The position numbers and the translations under genes were made by a program. Under the pieces are notes generated by a model that saw nothing but the letters and a program-made list of their open reading frames with translations, had not been told where the DNA came from and did not search any database. 64,000 bases of DNA from Aureimonas ureilytica DSM 18598 = NBRC 106430 (GTDB lineage Bacteria; Pseudomonadota; Alphaproteobacteria; Rhizobiales; Rhizobiaceae): positions 342,197 through 406,196 of the forward strand of contig NZ_ARQE01000004.1 of NCBI RefSeq assembly GCF_000382705.1. The letters run 5' to 3'. Shown here in pieces: positions 39,501 to 56,366 of the stretch; within the stretch, counting starts at the first letter, position 1; every line of letters starts with the position of its first letter.

Positions 39501-41947
39501 CCGGGCTGGACGCGACGGGCCTCCTGAACGGCACGGCGAAGGCCACCGGCTCTCTGGAAAATCCGGCCGTCACCTTCGACGTCGCGGGCTCGGGCCTCAC
39601 CACGGCGGACCTTCGCCGCAGCGGGATCGCGCCGGTGACGCTCGACCTGTCGGGCCTTTATCGCGGCGCCACGGTGCGGCTCGAAACGGCGCGCGTCGAT
39701 GTCGGCTCCGGCCGGCTGGAAGCCACCGGCAGCGTCGGGCGCGATCTCGACCTCCAACTGCGGATCGTGGACCTGCCGGCGGCGCTCGCCGATGCCGCCC
39801 GCCCCGGTCTCGGCGCGTCCGGCACGATCAACGGCACGGCGACGGCAACCGGCTCGATCAGCAATCCCGACGCGCGCTTCGCGCTTACGGGCCGCGATCT
39901 CAGCGCCGCGCCGCTGCGCCAATCCGGCCTGCGCCCGGTGCAGCTCGATGTGGCCGGCACCTATGGCGACGGCACGGCGCGCATCGAGCGCGGGCGCGTC
40001 GATGTCGGCGACGGGTCGCTCGACCTCGCCGGCTCGGTCGGCCGCGCGCTCGATCTACAGGTGACGCTCGACCGGCTACCGGTGGCGCTCGCCAACGCGG
40101 TGCGCTCCGATCTCGGCGCGCGCGGCACCCTCTCGGGCACGGCTCGCGCCACGGGCTCGCTTTCCGCGCCCTCCGCCGAGTTCGACCTCAGCGCCGACGA
40201 CGTGTCGGTGGCCCAAACCCGTGAGGCCGGCGCGCCGGCGGTGGACGCGGTGGCGCAGGGGAGCTTCGCCGACGGCACGGCGACGCTTCGCACCGCCCGC
40301 GTCACGCTCGGCTCCGGCCGTCTGGAAGCGACGGGCACGGTCGGCGAGCGGCTCGGTCTCGACGTGCAGCTCGTGAACATTCCGGCCTCGATCGCGGCTG
40401 CCGCCGCGCCCGACCTCGCCCCCCAGGGCACCTTGAACGGGCGCGTGCGCGCCGGCGGCACGATCGCCGCGCCTCAGGTCGAGTACGATCTGGCGCTCTC
40501 CGGCTTCTCGGTGCAGCCGACGCGCGACGCGGGCGTCGGGGCGCTCGCGATCAACGCCAACGGCCAGTTCGCCGACAACCGCGTGACGGTGGATTCGACG
40601 CTGTCGGGCTCGGGCCTCCAGTTCGCGGCCAACGGCTCGGTCAACATCGCGGGCACGCCGAGCTTCGACCTGCGGCTCGACGGCACCGCGCCGCTGTCGC
40701 TCGCCAACCGAATTCTCGCCGAGAACGGCCGTTCGGTGAACGGCACGGCGCGCATCAACGCCACCGTCACCGGCACCGCCGCCAATCCGAACGTCGTCGG
40801 CACGGTCTCGACGGCGGGGGCGAGCTTCGTGGACACGGGCGCCAATCTGGCGGTCAACAACATCAACGCCACGATCGCGCTGAACGGCCAGACGGCGACG
40901 CTCCAGGGCGTCACCGCGCAGCTCGGCGGCGGCGGCACCGTGTCGGTCACGGGCACGATCGGGATCGGCGCGGGCTTCCCGGCCGATCTCGCGATCCGCG
41001 TCCAGAACGGGCGCTACAGCGACGGCGAACTCGTCACCATCCGGCTCGACGCCGGGCTGACGCTGACGGGTCCGCTGACGGGCGCGGCCGTTCTGGCGGG
41101 CACGATCAACGCCCAGGAAATCGCGATCCTCGTTCCCGACAACCTGCCGACCTCGATTTCGCGCATCGATCTGGAGCGGCGCAACACGCCGCCCGCCGTT
41201 CTCAAGCAGCTGCGCGAGATCGACCCGAACAGCGGGGCGAGCGGCGCGTCGAGCTCGGGCGGCATCAGCCTCGACGTCACCTTGAACGCGCCGGGCCGCG
41301 TCTTCGTGCGCGGCCGAGGTCTCGACCTCGAACTCGGCGGCACGATCCGCATCACCGGGCCGATCGCCAATCTCGGCATCGACGGCGCCTTCGACCTGCG
41401 GCGCGGGCGGTTCCAGCTCCTGTCGCGCCGCCTTCAGTTCGAGCGCGCGACGCTGACCTTCGACGGCAATCTCGTGCCGACGCTGGACCTCCTGGCCTCG
41501 TCCGACACGGGCGAAGCCACGGTCTATGTGGCGATCACCGGACCGGCGGCGAGCCCGAGCTTCTCCTTCACCTCCTCCCCTGCCCTGCCGCAGGACGAGG
41601 TGCTGGCGCGGCTGATCTTCGGTCAGGGCACGGCGGACCTCTCCCCCGTGCAGATCGCCCAGCTCGCGAGCGCGGCGGCGCAGCTCGCCGGCGTCGGCGG
41701 CTCCACAGGGCTTCTCGACAATCTGCGCTCGCAGCTCGGCGTCGACGATCTGGACATCCGCACCACGGCCGATGGGCAGGCGGCGGTGGGCGTCGGGCGC
41801 TATCTCAACGAGAACACCTATGTCGGCGTCGATTCCACCGGCCGCGTGTCGATCGATCTCGACCTCGGCAGGGACATCAAGGCGCGCGGCGCGGTGACGG
41901 CCAATGGCGGCGGCGAGGTCGGCATCTTCTATGAGAAGGAATATTGA
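36548..41947 (+). CDS. tamB: Translocation and assembly module inner-membrane protein TamB
   Basis: A very large AsmA-like protein that spans the periplasm as a lipid- and protein-handling bridge to TamA. It is 1799 residues, against about 1260 in E. coli. A signal anchor (ALRLRAALVLLACALASLAAT) is followed by a long beta-rich body and the C-terminal DUF490/TamB domain (LQFERATLTFDGNLVPTLDLLASS, ALPQDEVLARLIFGQG), ending in GGGEVGIFYEKEY. From about residue 850 there are five tandem units of about 101 residues (see the repeat entry), which account for much of the extra length. ATG 36548 overlaps the tamA stop; ATGs at 36551 and 36557 are alternatives. Long minus-strand frames opposite it are shadows. 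Confidence 0.93.
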   Translation: MMTMRQIFARALRLRAALVLLACALASLAATQPARAQFLAGQLENLLSTEDRQVKIEGLSGALSGNVRIEEVTVSDRDGVWLTARDLALDWSPLALVRKNVEIQSLTAGSITLARLPRAAPPTEDTSSGGFSLPDITANVGRIAINEFVLNEAVAGVAARLSAEGSLTLASDPAQLDANLAIRRLDQGGEITLKLGFQPAANRLELNVAASEPAGGLVANLLKLPGAPPVSLTIQGSGPFDNFAANGTLDLGSERAATLTATTDTGADGRRITAELSAKTQPFVPEAYLGSVGEDLTLNANVLLRNDGAIAIETGRLQSGPLDLTAEGTLDRSGSTNDLTVALRTGSGDPIPIAFGSQGARTALELTSLDAKLTGAFASAGLDLAAKARTAGFETYVLNEVGATARSDSFDLNNLVGPVALKVDARNASVSNTANSQVALVASRVLEGPIALDADGALTSEGLSFKKATLTTGAADLSLDGQAALNFSTFLLNIRSSFETAALSPEAVPYVGQRVAINGQARRAEDGSLGVSDLVVDGDALEIAGSASLTGETIAAAITGRLDQAAIADSALKGQANFTLNAAGTVSAPQVNLTASARDLEVAGRRLEALEARIDGTFAPDAPSGTIAVNGTYNGAPLALTADLATEGAVRSLRNLLLRQGRNNVSGTLSLDGENRPSGDLAIDVPDASTLLALAGQTGSGDLRGRLAFAVGNGGTPVADVDLTSGGVTLGENRLRNARIDLRVQNFLQAPLAAGTIRAGALEAGGQRIEALDATLEAAGDATAIEASAELNDVPTRFAGDVAFTDAGTVIALRTLTADIPNARLVLTEPATVTLGSVRTTLGTLRFDAGSGSLTASGTLADRLDLDLTLNQLPLALANPFAQGLDASGTLTGTLEVGGLASAPDLDFDLRASDVRTSQTRAAKLEGGVDAALAGQYRDATATLRTARVDLGQGSVEATGTLGRSLDLDLRLTDIPVALANGFVSGLDATGLLNGTAKATGSLENPAVTFDVAGSGLTTADLRRSGIAPVTLDLSGLYRGATVRLETARVDVGSGRLEATGSVGRDLDLQLRIVDLPAALADAARPGLGASGTINGTATATGSISNPDARFALTGRDLSAAPLRQSGLRPVQLDVAGTYGDGTARIERGRVDVGDGSLDLAGSVGRALDLQVTLDRLPVALANAVRSDLGARGTLSGTARATGSLSAPSAEFDLSADDVSVAQTREAGAPAVDAVAQGSFADGTATLRTARVTLGSGRLEATGTVGERLGLDVQLVNIPASIAAAAAPDLAPQGTLNGRVRAGGTIAAPQVEYDLALSGFSVQPTRDAGVGALAINANGQFADNRVTVDSTLSGSGLQFAANGSVNIAGTPSFDLRLDGTAPLSLANRILAENGRSVNGTARINATVTGTAANPNVVGTVSTAGASFVDTGANLAVNNINATIALNGQTATLQGVTAQLGGGGTVSVTGTIGIGAGFPADLAIRVQNGRYSDGELVTIRLDAGLTLTGPLTGAAVLAGTINAQEIAILVPDNLPTSISRIDLERRNTPPAVLKQLREIDPNSGASGASSSGGISLDVTLNAPGRVFVRGRGLDLELGGTIRITGPIANLGIDGAFDLRRGRFQLLSRRLQFERATLTFDGNLVPTLDLLASSDTGEATVYVAITGPAASPSFSFTSSPALPQDEVLARLIFGQGTADLSPVQIAQLASAAAQLAGVGGSTGLLDNLRSQLGVDDLDIRTTADGQAAVGVGRYLNENTYVGVDSTGRVSIDLDLGRDIKARGAVTANGGGEVGIFYEKEY
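39095..40612 (+). repeat. Five about 303-bp tandem repeats inside tamB
   Basis: Units begin at 39095, 39401, 39704, 40007 and 40310; the last three spacings are exactly 303 bases. Each encodes about 101 residues with the pattern GSGRLEATGTVG, LDLxLxxxPxALA, GLxASGTLNGTAxATGSxxxP, then a variable strand, LRxSG and TARVDVG. Units are diverged (roughly a third to a half identical by eye), so this is an old array of a structural module. It lengthens the beta-groove of TamB. Confidence 0.9.
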
Positions 41948-42042
41948 GCCGCGCGCAACATTTGGCCGGGCAACACGTTCAATTCGGCAACGGACAGCCG
42001 GCCTATGGAGCCGGCCGCCCGCTCGAGCAAGGAGCGAACGCC

Positions 42043-42270
42043 ATGAGCACCGAGTCCCTGAAATACGCCAAGTTCGATCATCACGACGGAACGAGCTACG
42101 ATTCGCCCGAGGCCGTGATGTCCGATGCCCGCTTGCCGAACGGCGAGAAGCATTCGATCCTCGAGGAATGGAAGCGCCGCGTGGCCGCCCATAACCGCGC
42201 GGACGGGATCGACACGATGGACCATCAGCTGGACCAGGCCATCGAGCGTCTCGCCGGCCTCGGCACGTAA
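42043..42270 (+). CDS. Small acidic/amphipathic protein (75 aa), unknown
   Basis: Not recognised by name. The polar 75-residue product has SLKYAKFDHHDGTSYDSPEAVMSDARL and then a likely helix (KHSILEEWKRRVAAHNR), ending in LDQAIERLAGLG. No membrane segment, Cys or signal peptide. It is supported by GGAG nine bases before ATG 42043 and by an intrinsic terminator 30 bases after its stop. It follows tamB by 95 bases and may be cotranscribed. The frame is open upstream into the end of tamB, but that extension lacks a ribosome-binding site. Confidence 0.8.
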   Translation: MSTESLKYAKFDHHDGTSYDSPEAVMSDARLPNGEKHSILEEWKRRVAAHNRADGIDTMDHQLDQAIERLAGLGT

Positions 42271-42299
42271 CCGCCCCTCCCACGCCCCCATGATGAACG

Positions 42300-42324
42300 A
42301 GCCGCCCCGCCCGGGCGGCTTTTT
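42300..42324 (+). terminator. Intrinsic terminator after tamAB and the 75-aa gene
   Basis: AGCCGCCC-CGCCC-GGGCGGCT (42300-42307, 42313-42320) is an 8-bp perfect stem whose final T is followed by TTTT. It closes the tamA-tamB-small-gene unit before the pgi/glycogen cluster. Confidence 0.88.
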
Positions 42325-42543
42325 CATGTCCGGTTCGCCATGTTGGGGGACCATTCAAGCTTGATGTAAATTCGAAAGACTCCTCATGTTAGACATGCAC
42401 TGAACGCATGGATGCCCTGGGACTTGACCGGGACGGATCGGGCCGGTTTGCTTCCGGGCCGTCTGGTCTATCTCCCTCAGACCTTAGACCTTCAGATACG
42501 CCGAGCTCGCTCGCGAGATCGGCCCAGCGACGGATCAGCAAGC

Positions 42544-44193
<1,650 letters not shown>

Positions 44194-44197
44194 TTTG

Positions 44198-46681
<2,484 letters not shown>

Positions 46682-46709
46682 CCCGCCGAGCCGCTCCCCT
46701 CTCCCGCTC

Positions 46710-46742
46710 TTTTTTCGCCGCGACAAGATCGCGGCGAAAAAA
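46710..46742. other. Perfect 14-bp hairpin with T6/A6 ends in the glgP-glgC gap
   Basis: TTTTTTCGCCGCGA (46710-46723), loop CAAGA, TCGCGGCGAAAAAA (46729-46742). The T and A tracts pair with each other, so on neither strand is the stem followed by a free U run. It is therefore not a textbook Rho-independent terminator. As RNA it would be a very stable stem in the 198-base gap between glgP and glgC and could protect the glgP 3' end or separate the expression of the two genes. Confidence 0.75.
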
Positions 46743-46879
46743 CGTGGGGGCGCAGCGTTCCCCTAGATGGAAGGTTTGCGCGGCCACGCTATCTTGCTTC
46801 CGATGGACGCGCATCGGCCTCTGCAAGAAGTCGCCGGCAAGGCCGGGCGCGCAACGATGCGTTGGGGGGAGTTTTCAGG

Positions 46880-48144
46880 ATGGGCGATAGCCGGCGAGTG
46901 GCACCGATCGCGCGCGACACCATGGCCTATGTTCTGGCCGGGGGTCGCGGCTCGCGATTGATGGAATTGACGGATGACCGCGCCAAGCCCGCGGTCTATT
47001 TCGGCGGCAAGTCGCGCATCATCGACTTCGCCCTCTCGAATGCGGTCAATTCCGGCATCCGCCGCATCGGCGTCGCCACGCAGTACAAGGCCCACTCGCT
47101 GATCCGGCACCTGCATCGGGGCTGGAACTTCCTGCGTCCGGGCCGCAACGAGAGCTTCGACGTCCTGCCCGCCTCGCAGCGCGTGTCGGAAGACCAGTGG
47201 TATGCCGGCACGGCCGACGCCGTGTATCAGAACATCGACATCATCGAGGCCTACGCCCCCAAATACATCATCATCCTGGCGGGCGACCACGTCTACAAGA
47301 TGGACTACGAGATCATGCTCCAGCAGCATGTGGACACGGGGGCCGACGTGACCGTCGGCTGTCTCGAAGTCCCGCGCATGGAAGCGGTCGGTTTCGGCGT
47401 CATGCATGTGGACGAGAAGGGCCAGATCACCGACTTCATCGAGAAGCCGGCCGATCCGCCCGCGATCCCCGGCCGGCCGGACACGGCGCTCGCCTCCATG
47501 GGCATCTATGTCTTCAACACGGCCTTCCTCGCCGACCAGCTACGCCGCGACGCGGCCGATCCGAAGTCCAGCCGCGATTTCGGCAAGGACATCATCCCCC
47601 ATATCGTGAAGCACGGCACGGCCTGGGCGCACTCCTTCAACACCTCCGTCGTGCGCTCGGCCGCCGAATACGGCGCCTATTGGCGCGACGTCGGCACGGT
47701 GGACGCCTATTGGCAGGCCAATATCGACCTCACCGACGTGGTGCCGCAGCTCGACATCTACGACCGCGACTGGCCGATCTGGACCTATGCCGACGTGACG
47801 CCGCCGGCGAAATTCGTCCATGACGAGGACGGGCGCCGCGGCATGGCGATCTCCTCGCTCGTCTCGGGCGACTGCATCATCTCCGGCGGCACGCTGCATC
47901 GCTCCCTGCTCTTCACCGGCGTTCGCCAGAACAGCTATTCCAAGCTCGACGAAGCGGTGATCCTGCCGGGTTGCCATATCGGGCGCGGCACCCGCATCAC
48001 CCGCGCGGTGGTGGATCGCGGCGTCCATATTCCGGACGGTCTGGTGATCGGCGAGGACCCCGAGCTCGACGCGCAGCGCTTCCGGCGCACATCCAACGGC
48101 GTCTGTCTCGTCACCAAGCCGATGATCGACCGGCTCAACTACAG

Positions 48145-48148
<4 letters not shown>
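46880..48148 (+). CDS. glgC: Glucose-1-phosphate adenylyltransferase (ADP-glucose pyrophosphorylase)
   Basis: Makes ADP-glucose from glucose 1-phosphate and ATP, the committed and allosterically controlled step of glycogen synthesis. It is 422 residues: nucleotide-binding [12 protein letters not shown] at 16-27, KPAVYFGGK, the [11 protein letters not shown] segment, [12 protein letters not shown], substrate loop DFIEKP, and a C-terminal left-handed beta-helix ([21 protein letters not shown]). ATG 46880 lies 8 bases after GGGGGGAG. It overlaps glgA by four bases. Confidence 0.97.
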
Positions 48149-51814
<3,666 letters not shown>

Positions 51815-51854
51815 CGGCTCGGCTGCCGGACGCCGTGGGTCGAGGAGCCAAGTC

Positions 51855-53903
51855 GTGAGAGGCGAAGTCGTGGAAAGCCAGGTCGTGACGGGTATCACTT
51901 CGGAGCGCGGCGCGCCCGCCCGGCTGGGCGCGACGGTGGATCGCGACGGCGTCCATGTCGCCGTCTTCTCCGCCCATGGCGAACGGATCGAGCTCTGCCT
52001 CTTCGAGCCCGGCGAAACGCGCGAGCGCATCCGGCTGGTGCTGCCGGGAAGAACGAGCGAGGGCATCCATTTCGGCTTCGTGCCGGGTCTGGCGGCGGGC
52101 GCGCTCTACGGGCTTCGCGCGCATGGCCCCTTCGCGCCCGAGCGCGGCCATCGCTTCGACGCCGCGAAGCTCCTCGTAGACCCCTATGCGACGCGGCTCG
52201 ACCGGCCCTTCGTCTACCATTCGCTGATGGCGGCGCCCCCGGAGCGCGGCATCGACACCGCGCCCTTCGTGCCGCGCGCGGTGGTGGAAGATCCGGCTCG
52301 CGACGCCGCGCCCCTCCCTTTCGCCAAACCTGGCTTCACCTACGAGCTGCCCGTTCGCGCCTTCTCCCAAACCCGCGCCGAAATCCCCGAGCGGCTGCGC
52401 GGCACGCTGGCGGCGCTCGCCGAGCCCGCCTCGCTCGACCATCTGACGCGGCTCGGCGTCGAAACGGTCGAACTCATGCCCCTCGCCGCCGCGATCGACG
52501 AGCGCCATCTCGTCGCCCTCGGCCTCACCAATGCCTGGGGCTACAACCCCATCGCCCATGCCGCGCCCTGCCCGCGCCTTGTGCCGGGCGGCTGGGCGGA
52601 GGTGCGGCGCACCGTGGACGCGCTCCATGCGCGCGGCATCCGCGTGCTTCTCGACGTGGTCCTGAACCATTCGGGCGAAAGCGACCGGTTTGGCCCGACG
52701 CTCTCCTATCGCGGGCTCGACAGTCTCACCTATTACGCCACCTCGGCCGACGATCCGGGCACGCTCGTCAACGACACGGGCACTGGCAACACGTTCGCGC
52801 TCTGGCGCGAGCCGGTGGCCCGCATGGCGCTGGACGCCCTGAAGACCTGGGTCGAGGTCGGCGGCATCGACGGGTTCCGCTACGATCTCGGCACGGTGCT
52901 CGGCCGCACGCCGGAGGGCTTCCGGCCGGACGCGCCGCTTCTCACGATGATCGCGGCCGATCCGGTTTTGAGAGATCGCGTCCATGTCGCCGAGCCCTGG
53001 GACATCGGCCCCGGCGGCTATCAGGTCGGCGCCTTTCCCAAGCCCTTCCTCGAATGGCAGGACCGGTTCCGCGACGATATCAGGCGCTTCTGGCGCGGCG
53101 ATGCGGGCACCGTCTCGGCGCTGGCGACGCGCCTGTCCGGCTCGCCGGACCTCTTCGACCCGAAATCGCGCCTGCCCTCCGACGGCGTCAATTTCATCGA
53201 CGCCCATGACGGGTTCACGCTGCGCGATCTCGTCAGCTACAAGCAGAAGCACAACGAGGCCAATGGCGAGGCCAATCGCGACGGCCATGGCGACAACCAT
53301 TCCTGGAACAATGGGGTGGAAGGCGAAACAAGCGATCCCGCCATCATCGAGCGCCGCCGGCGCGACGTGCGGGCCCTGCTGGCCACCCTGTTCGTGGCGC
53401 GCGGCAATCCGATGATCGTCGCGGGCGACGAGATCGGCCGCACGCAAGGGGGCAACAACAACGCCTATGCGCAGGACAACGAGACCTTCTGGCTCGACTG
53501 GGCGAGCGCCGACGAGGCGCTGATCGGTTTCACCGCGCGGCTCCAGCGCCTGCGCCGCGCGCTGGAGCCCTTGTCGCGCGACCGCTTCCTGACGGGAGAG
53601 ACGGTCGGCGGCGAGCCCGACGTCGTCTGGCTGCGCGCGGATGGCGCGGCGATGGCGGATGCGGATTGGGCCGATGCCGGGCGCGCCCTTCTCGGCCTTC
53701 GCCTTGCCGGCGAGCGGGAAGCCGCGCTCGTCTATCTCAACCGGGGCCAGGCGCCGGTGGACATTCAACTGCCGACGCCAAGGGACGGGCGCAGCCATTG
53801 GCTGGAACTCCTGTCGGACCGGCCGGACGCCGAAGCCCGCCCGCTGGCGAGCGGCGCGTTCCAGCTCGGCGCGCGCGCCGTCGCCATCCTGCGCGAGGGA
53901 TAG
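51855..53903 (+). CDS. glgX: Glycogen debranching enzyme GlgX
   Basis: GH13 isoamylase-type enzyme that cuts alpha-1,6 branches, mainly short stubs left by phosphorylase. It is 682 residues: N-terminal CBM48-like domain (about 20-115), then the GH13 barrel with NAWGYNPIAHAAP (about 219-231), VLLDVVLNHSGE (region I), GIDGFRYDLG (region II; the expected nucleophile Asp), HVAEPWDIG (region III; the Glu) and FIDAHDGFTL (region IV). KQKHNEANGEANRDGHGDN is the GlgX-type insertion. It starts at GTG 51855, 41 bases after the UPF0314 gene, with GGAG upstream. It acts on branched glycogen although no branching enzyme gene is in the cluster. Confidence 0.94.
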   Translation: MRGEVVESQVVTGITSERGAPARLGATVDRDGVHVAVFSAHGERIELCLFEPGETRERIRLVLPGRTSEGIHFGFVPGLAAGALYGLRAHGPFAPERGHRFDAAKLLVDPYATRLDRPFVYHSLMAAPPERGIDTAPFVPRAVVEDPARDAAPLPFAKPGFTYELPVRAFSQTRAEIPERLRGTLAALAEPASLDHLTRLGVETVELMPLAAAIDERHLVALGLTNAWGYNPIAHAAPCPRLVPGGWAEVRRTVDALHARGIRVLLDVVLNHSGESDRFGPTLSYRGLDSLTYYATSADDPGTLVNDTGTGNTFALWREPVARMALDALKTWVEVGGIDGFRYDLGTVLGRTPEGFRPDAPLLTMIAADPVLRDRVHVAEPWDIGPGGYQVGAFPKPFLEWQDRFRDDIRRFWRGDAGTVSALATRLSGSPDLFDPKSRLPSDGVNFIDAHDGFTLRDLVSYKQKHNEANGEANRDGHGDNHSWNNGVEGETSDPAIIERRRRDVRALLATLFVARGNPMIVAGDEIGRTQGGNNNAYAQDNETFWLDWASADEALIGFTARLQRLRRALEPLSRDRFLTGETVGGEPDVVWLRADGAAMADADWADAGRALLGLRLAGEREAALVYLNRGQAPVDIQLPTPRDGRSHWLELLSDRPDAEARPLASGAFQLGARAVAILREG

Positions 53904-54025
53904 CCGTAGGCCGGAGCGATCCCGCCCCGGCGGTATCGAGCTTGGGATAGCGCGGCGCGCCCCTTTGCGCCGGGGGGCCCGAGCGCCTACATCGGATCGA
54001 TCCGCCCTTCGGAACCGCGTGCCCC

Positions 54026-55966
54026 ATGCCGATCCAGCTCCTGCCCGAAACGCTCATCGACCAGATCGCCGCCGGCGAGGTGGTCGAGCGGCCGGCGAGC
54101 GTCGTGAAGGAGCTTCTGGAAAACGCGCTGGACGCCGGCGCGCGGCGCGTCGAGATCGTCACGGCGGGCGGCGGCAAGAGCCTGCTTCGCATCAGCGACG
54201 ACGGCTGCGGCATTCCCTCTGCCGAACTCCCGCTCGCCATCCGCCGCCATTGCACCTCCAAGATGGAGGGCGGTCTCGACGCGATCGACACGCTCGGCTT
54301 TCGCGGCGAGGCGCTGCCCTCGATCGGCTCGGTGGCGCGGCTGACCCTGCGGTCCCGCGCGCGCGGCGCGGAGGGCGCGCATGAAATCCGCGTTGACAAC
54401 GGCGTGCAGGACGGCCCGCGCCCGGCACCCCTGTCGGTCGGCACGATGGTCGAGGTGCGCGATCTCTTTCACTGCGTGCCCGCGCGGCTGAAGTTTCTCA
54501 AAAGCGACCGCGCGGAAGCCGCAGCCATCACCGAGACGGTCAAGCGCATCGCCATCGCCTTTCCGGCCGTGCGCTTCGAGCTGGCCGGCGAGGACCGCAC
54601 CGAGACGGTGCTCGCCGCCGGCAGCCCGCAGGCGCGCATCGCGCAGATCGTCGGCACGGAATTCACCGAGAACGCGGTGGAGCTCGATGCCCTGCGCGAG
54701 GGCGTCCGGCTCACCGGCTGGGCGGGCCTGCCGACCTATCATCGTGGCAATGCGCAGCATCAATATGCCTATGTGAACGGGCGGCCGGTGCGCGACAAGA
54801 TGATCCTCTCGGCCATTCGCGGCGCCTATGTCGACTTCGTGCCGCGCGACCGCTGCCCGGTCTGCGTCCTCTTTCTCGACGTCGATCCGCGCGACGTCGA
54901 TGTGAACGTTCATCCCGCCAAGGCGGATGTGCGCTTTCGCGACCCGGCGCTGGTGCGCGGCCTCATCGTCGGGGCGATCCGGCAGGCGCTCGGCGGCATG
55001 AGCCTGCGTGCCTCGACGGAAGGCGCCGAGGGGCTGATGGCGCGCTTTCGCCCCGGCGGCATGGGCGGCGGCATGGCCGAAGGCCCCGGCCCCGGCGCGA
55101 CGGACGCCCCCTTCCCCGCCGCCGGGCCGGGCGCCTCTCCCGCCTTCGCCCCGCGTCCCGCCGCTCTGCAAGCCGGCATCGGCGCGCGCGCGGCCTCCGT
55201 CGTTCTCGGCCGCCGCTCGGGCGGGTTCCGCGAGCGGAGCGAGGCGCCTTTCGACGCCGGGACGAGCTTCTTCCGACCGCTGGAAACGCCTGCCACCCCG
55301 CGCGAGCCTGCGCCGCGCATGAGCGGCTTCGAGCCGCAGGCGCGCCCGGTGCGCGAGAGCGAACAGGCCCCGGCGCCGGCCAGCGCCGAGTTTCCGCTCG
55401 GCGCGGCGCGGGCGCAGATCGACAAGGCCTTCATCGTCGCCGAAACGACCGACAGCCTGGTGATCGTCGACCAGCACGCCGCGCATGAGCGGCTGGTCTA
55501 CGAGGCGCTGAAACACGCGCTTCATGCCGACGCCATCCCCGCGCAGATGCTGCTCATCCCCGATGTCGTGGACTGTTCCGAAAGCGAGGCCGAGCGGCTA
55601 TCAGAGGAAGCCGAGACGCTGTCGCGCTTCGGCCTTGTGATCGAGCGTTTCGGCCCCGGCGCGATCATGGTGCGCGGCACGCCGGCGATTCTCGGCGAAG
55701 TCGATGCCAAGGCGCTCCTGCGCGATCTCGCGGACGAACTCTTCGAGGGCGGTCAGGTCGGCCTCAAGGCGCGGATCGACCATGTGGCGGCGACCATGGC
55801 CTGCCATGGCTCGGTGCGCTCGGGGCGAAGGCTCCAGCCGGCCGAGATGAACGCACTCCTGCGCCAGATGGAACGCACGCCGGGCTCGGGCCAGTGCAAT
55901 CACGGGCGGCCGACCTTCATCGAACTGAAGCTCGCCGATATCGAGCGCCTGTTCGGCCGGCGTTGA
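54026..55966 (+). CDS. mutL: DNA mismatch repair protein MutL
   Basis: Couples MutS mismatch recognition to repair. It has 646 residues: GHKL ATPase domain (about 1-330) with [17 protein letters not shown] and [14 protein letters not shown]; a Pro/Ala-rich linker (about 340-460); and the C-terminal dimer domain. [12 protein letters not shown] near 490 matches the endonuclease motif DQHAx2Ex4E, and ACHGSVRSG and QCNHGRPT are also present, so this MutL should nick DNA itself, as expected where MutH is absent. ATG 54026 starts the canonical [21 protein letters not shown]. Confidence 0.96.
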   Translation: MPIQLLPETLIDQIAAGEVVERPASVVKELLENALDAGARRVEIVTAGGGKSLLRISDDGCGIPSAELPLAIRRHCTSKMEGGLDAIDTLGFRGEALPSIGSVARLTLRSRARGAEGAHEIRVDNGVQDGPRPAPLSVGTMVEVRDLFHCVPARLKFLKSDRAEAAAITETVKRIAIAFPAVRFELAGEDRTETVLAAGSPQARIAQIVGTEFTENAVELDALREGVRLTGWAGLPTYHRGNAQHQYAYVNGRPVRDKMILSAIRGAYVDFVPRDRCPVCVLFLDVDPRDVDVNVHPAKADVRFRDPALVRGLIVGAIRQALGGMSLRASTEGAEGLMARFRPGGMGGGMAEGPGPGATDAPFPAAGPGASPAFAPRPAALQAGIGARAASVVLGRRSGGFRERSEAPFDAGTSFFRPLETPATPREPAPRMSGFEPQARPVRESEQAPAPASAEFPLGAARAQIDKAFIVAETTDSLVIVDQHAAHERLVYEALKHALHADAIPAQMLLIPDVVDCSESEAERLSEEAETLSRFGLVIERFGPGAIMVRGTPAILGEVDAKALLRDLADELFEGGQVGLKARIDHVAATMACHGSVRSGRRLQPAEMNALLRQMERTPGSGQCNHGRPTFIELKLADIERLFGRR

Positions 55967-56090
55967 CATCGGCCCGCATCAGGCCGAACACAGTTTCATG
56001 ACGCCCGGCCGACGGCCGGACCCGCATTGACGATGTTGCCGCATTTTCGAGGGCCAAGCGTGTCCGCTTTGCCGGGAAATGCTCCAGACC

Positions 56091-56324
56091 ATGGACCACA
56101 GAATGATGAACCGGATGGACAGCGGCGGCGAGGCCAAGCTGCATTATGGCGACGGCGATTTCGAGGTCGTGCGCCCCGGCGCCTTCGTGCGCTGCGCGGT
56201 GACGGGCGAGCCGATCGCGCTCGATCTCCTGCGGTACTGGAATGTCGAGCGTCAGGAAGCCTATCGCGACGCGGGCGCCTCGCTCCAGCGCGAACTCGAC
56301 CTCGCCCCGCAGCGTCGCAAGTAG
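56091..56324 (+). CDS. DUF2093 family small protein
   Basis: A 77-residue conserved alphaproteobacterial protein of unknown function. The core KLHYGDGDFEVVRPGAFVRCAV, then TGEPIALDLLRYWNVERQEAY, is the DUF2093 signature. Several Mets compete as start (56079, 56091, 56103, 56106, 56115); I chose 56091 because GGGA upstream is too close for 56079. It lies between mutL and the convergent lpxK. Confidence 0.85.
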   Translation: MDHRMMNRMDSGGEAKLHYGDGDFEVVRPGAFVRCAVTGEPIALDLLRYWNVERQEAYRDAGASLQRELDLAPQRRK

Positions 56325-56366
56325 GCGTCAGCGCCGACGCTCGACGTCAGCGCCGCTCGAAACGCG

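Noticed and set aside
36521-39922. 1133-residue open frame on the minus strand opposite tamB
   Set aside because: Arg/Gly/Ala/Glu-rich without motifs; it is the antisense shadow of tamB caused by GC-rich third positions.
46710-46742. Hairpin as an ordinary Rho-independent terminator
   Set aside because: The T and A tracts are part of the stem, so no free U run follows the hairpin on either strand.
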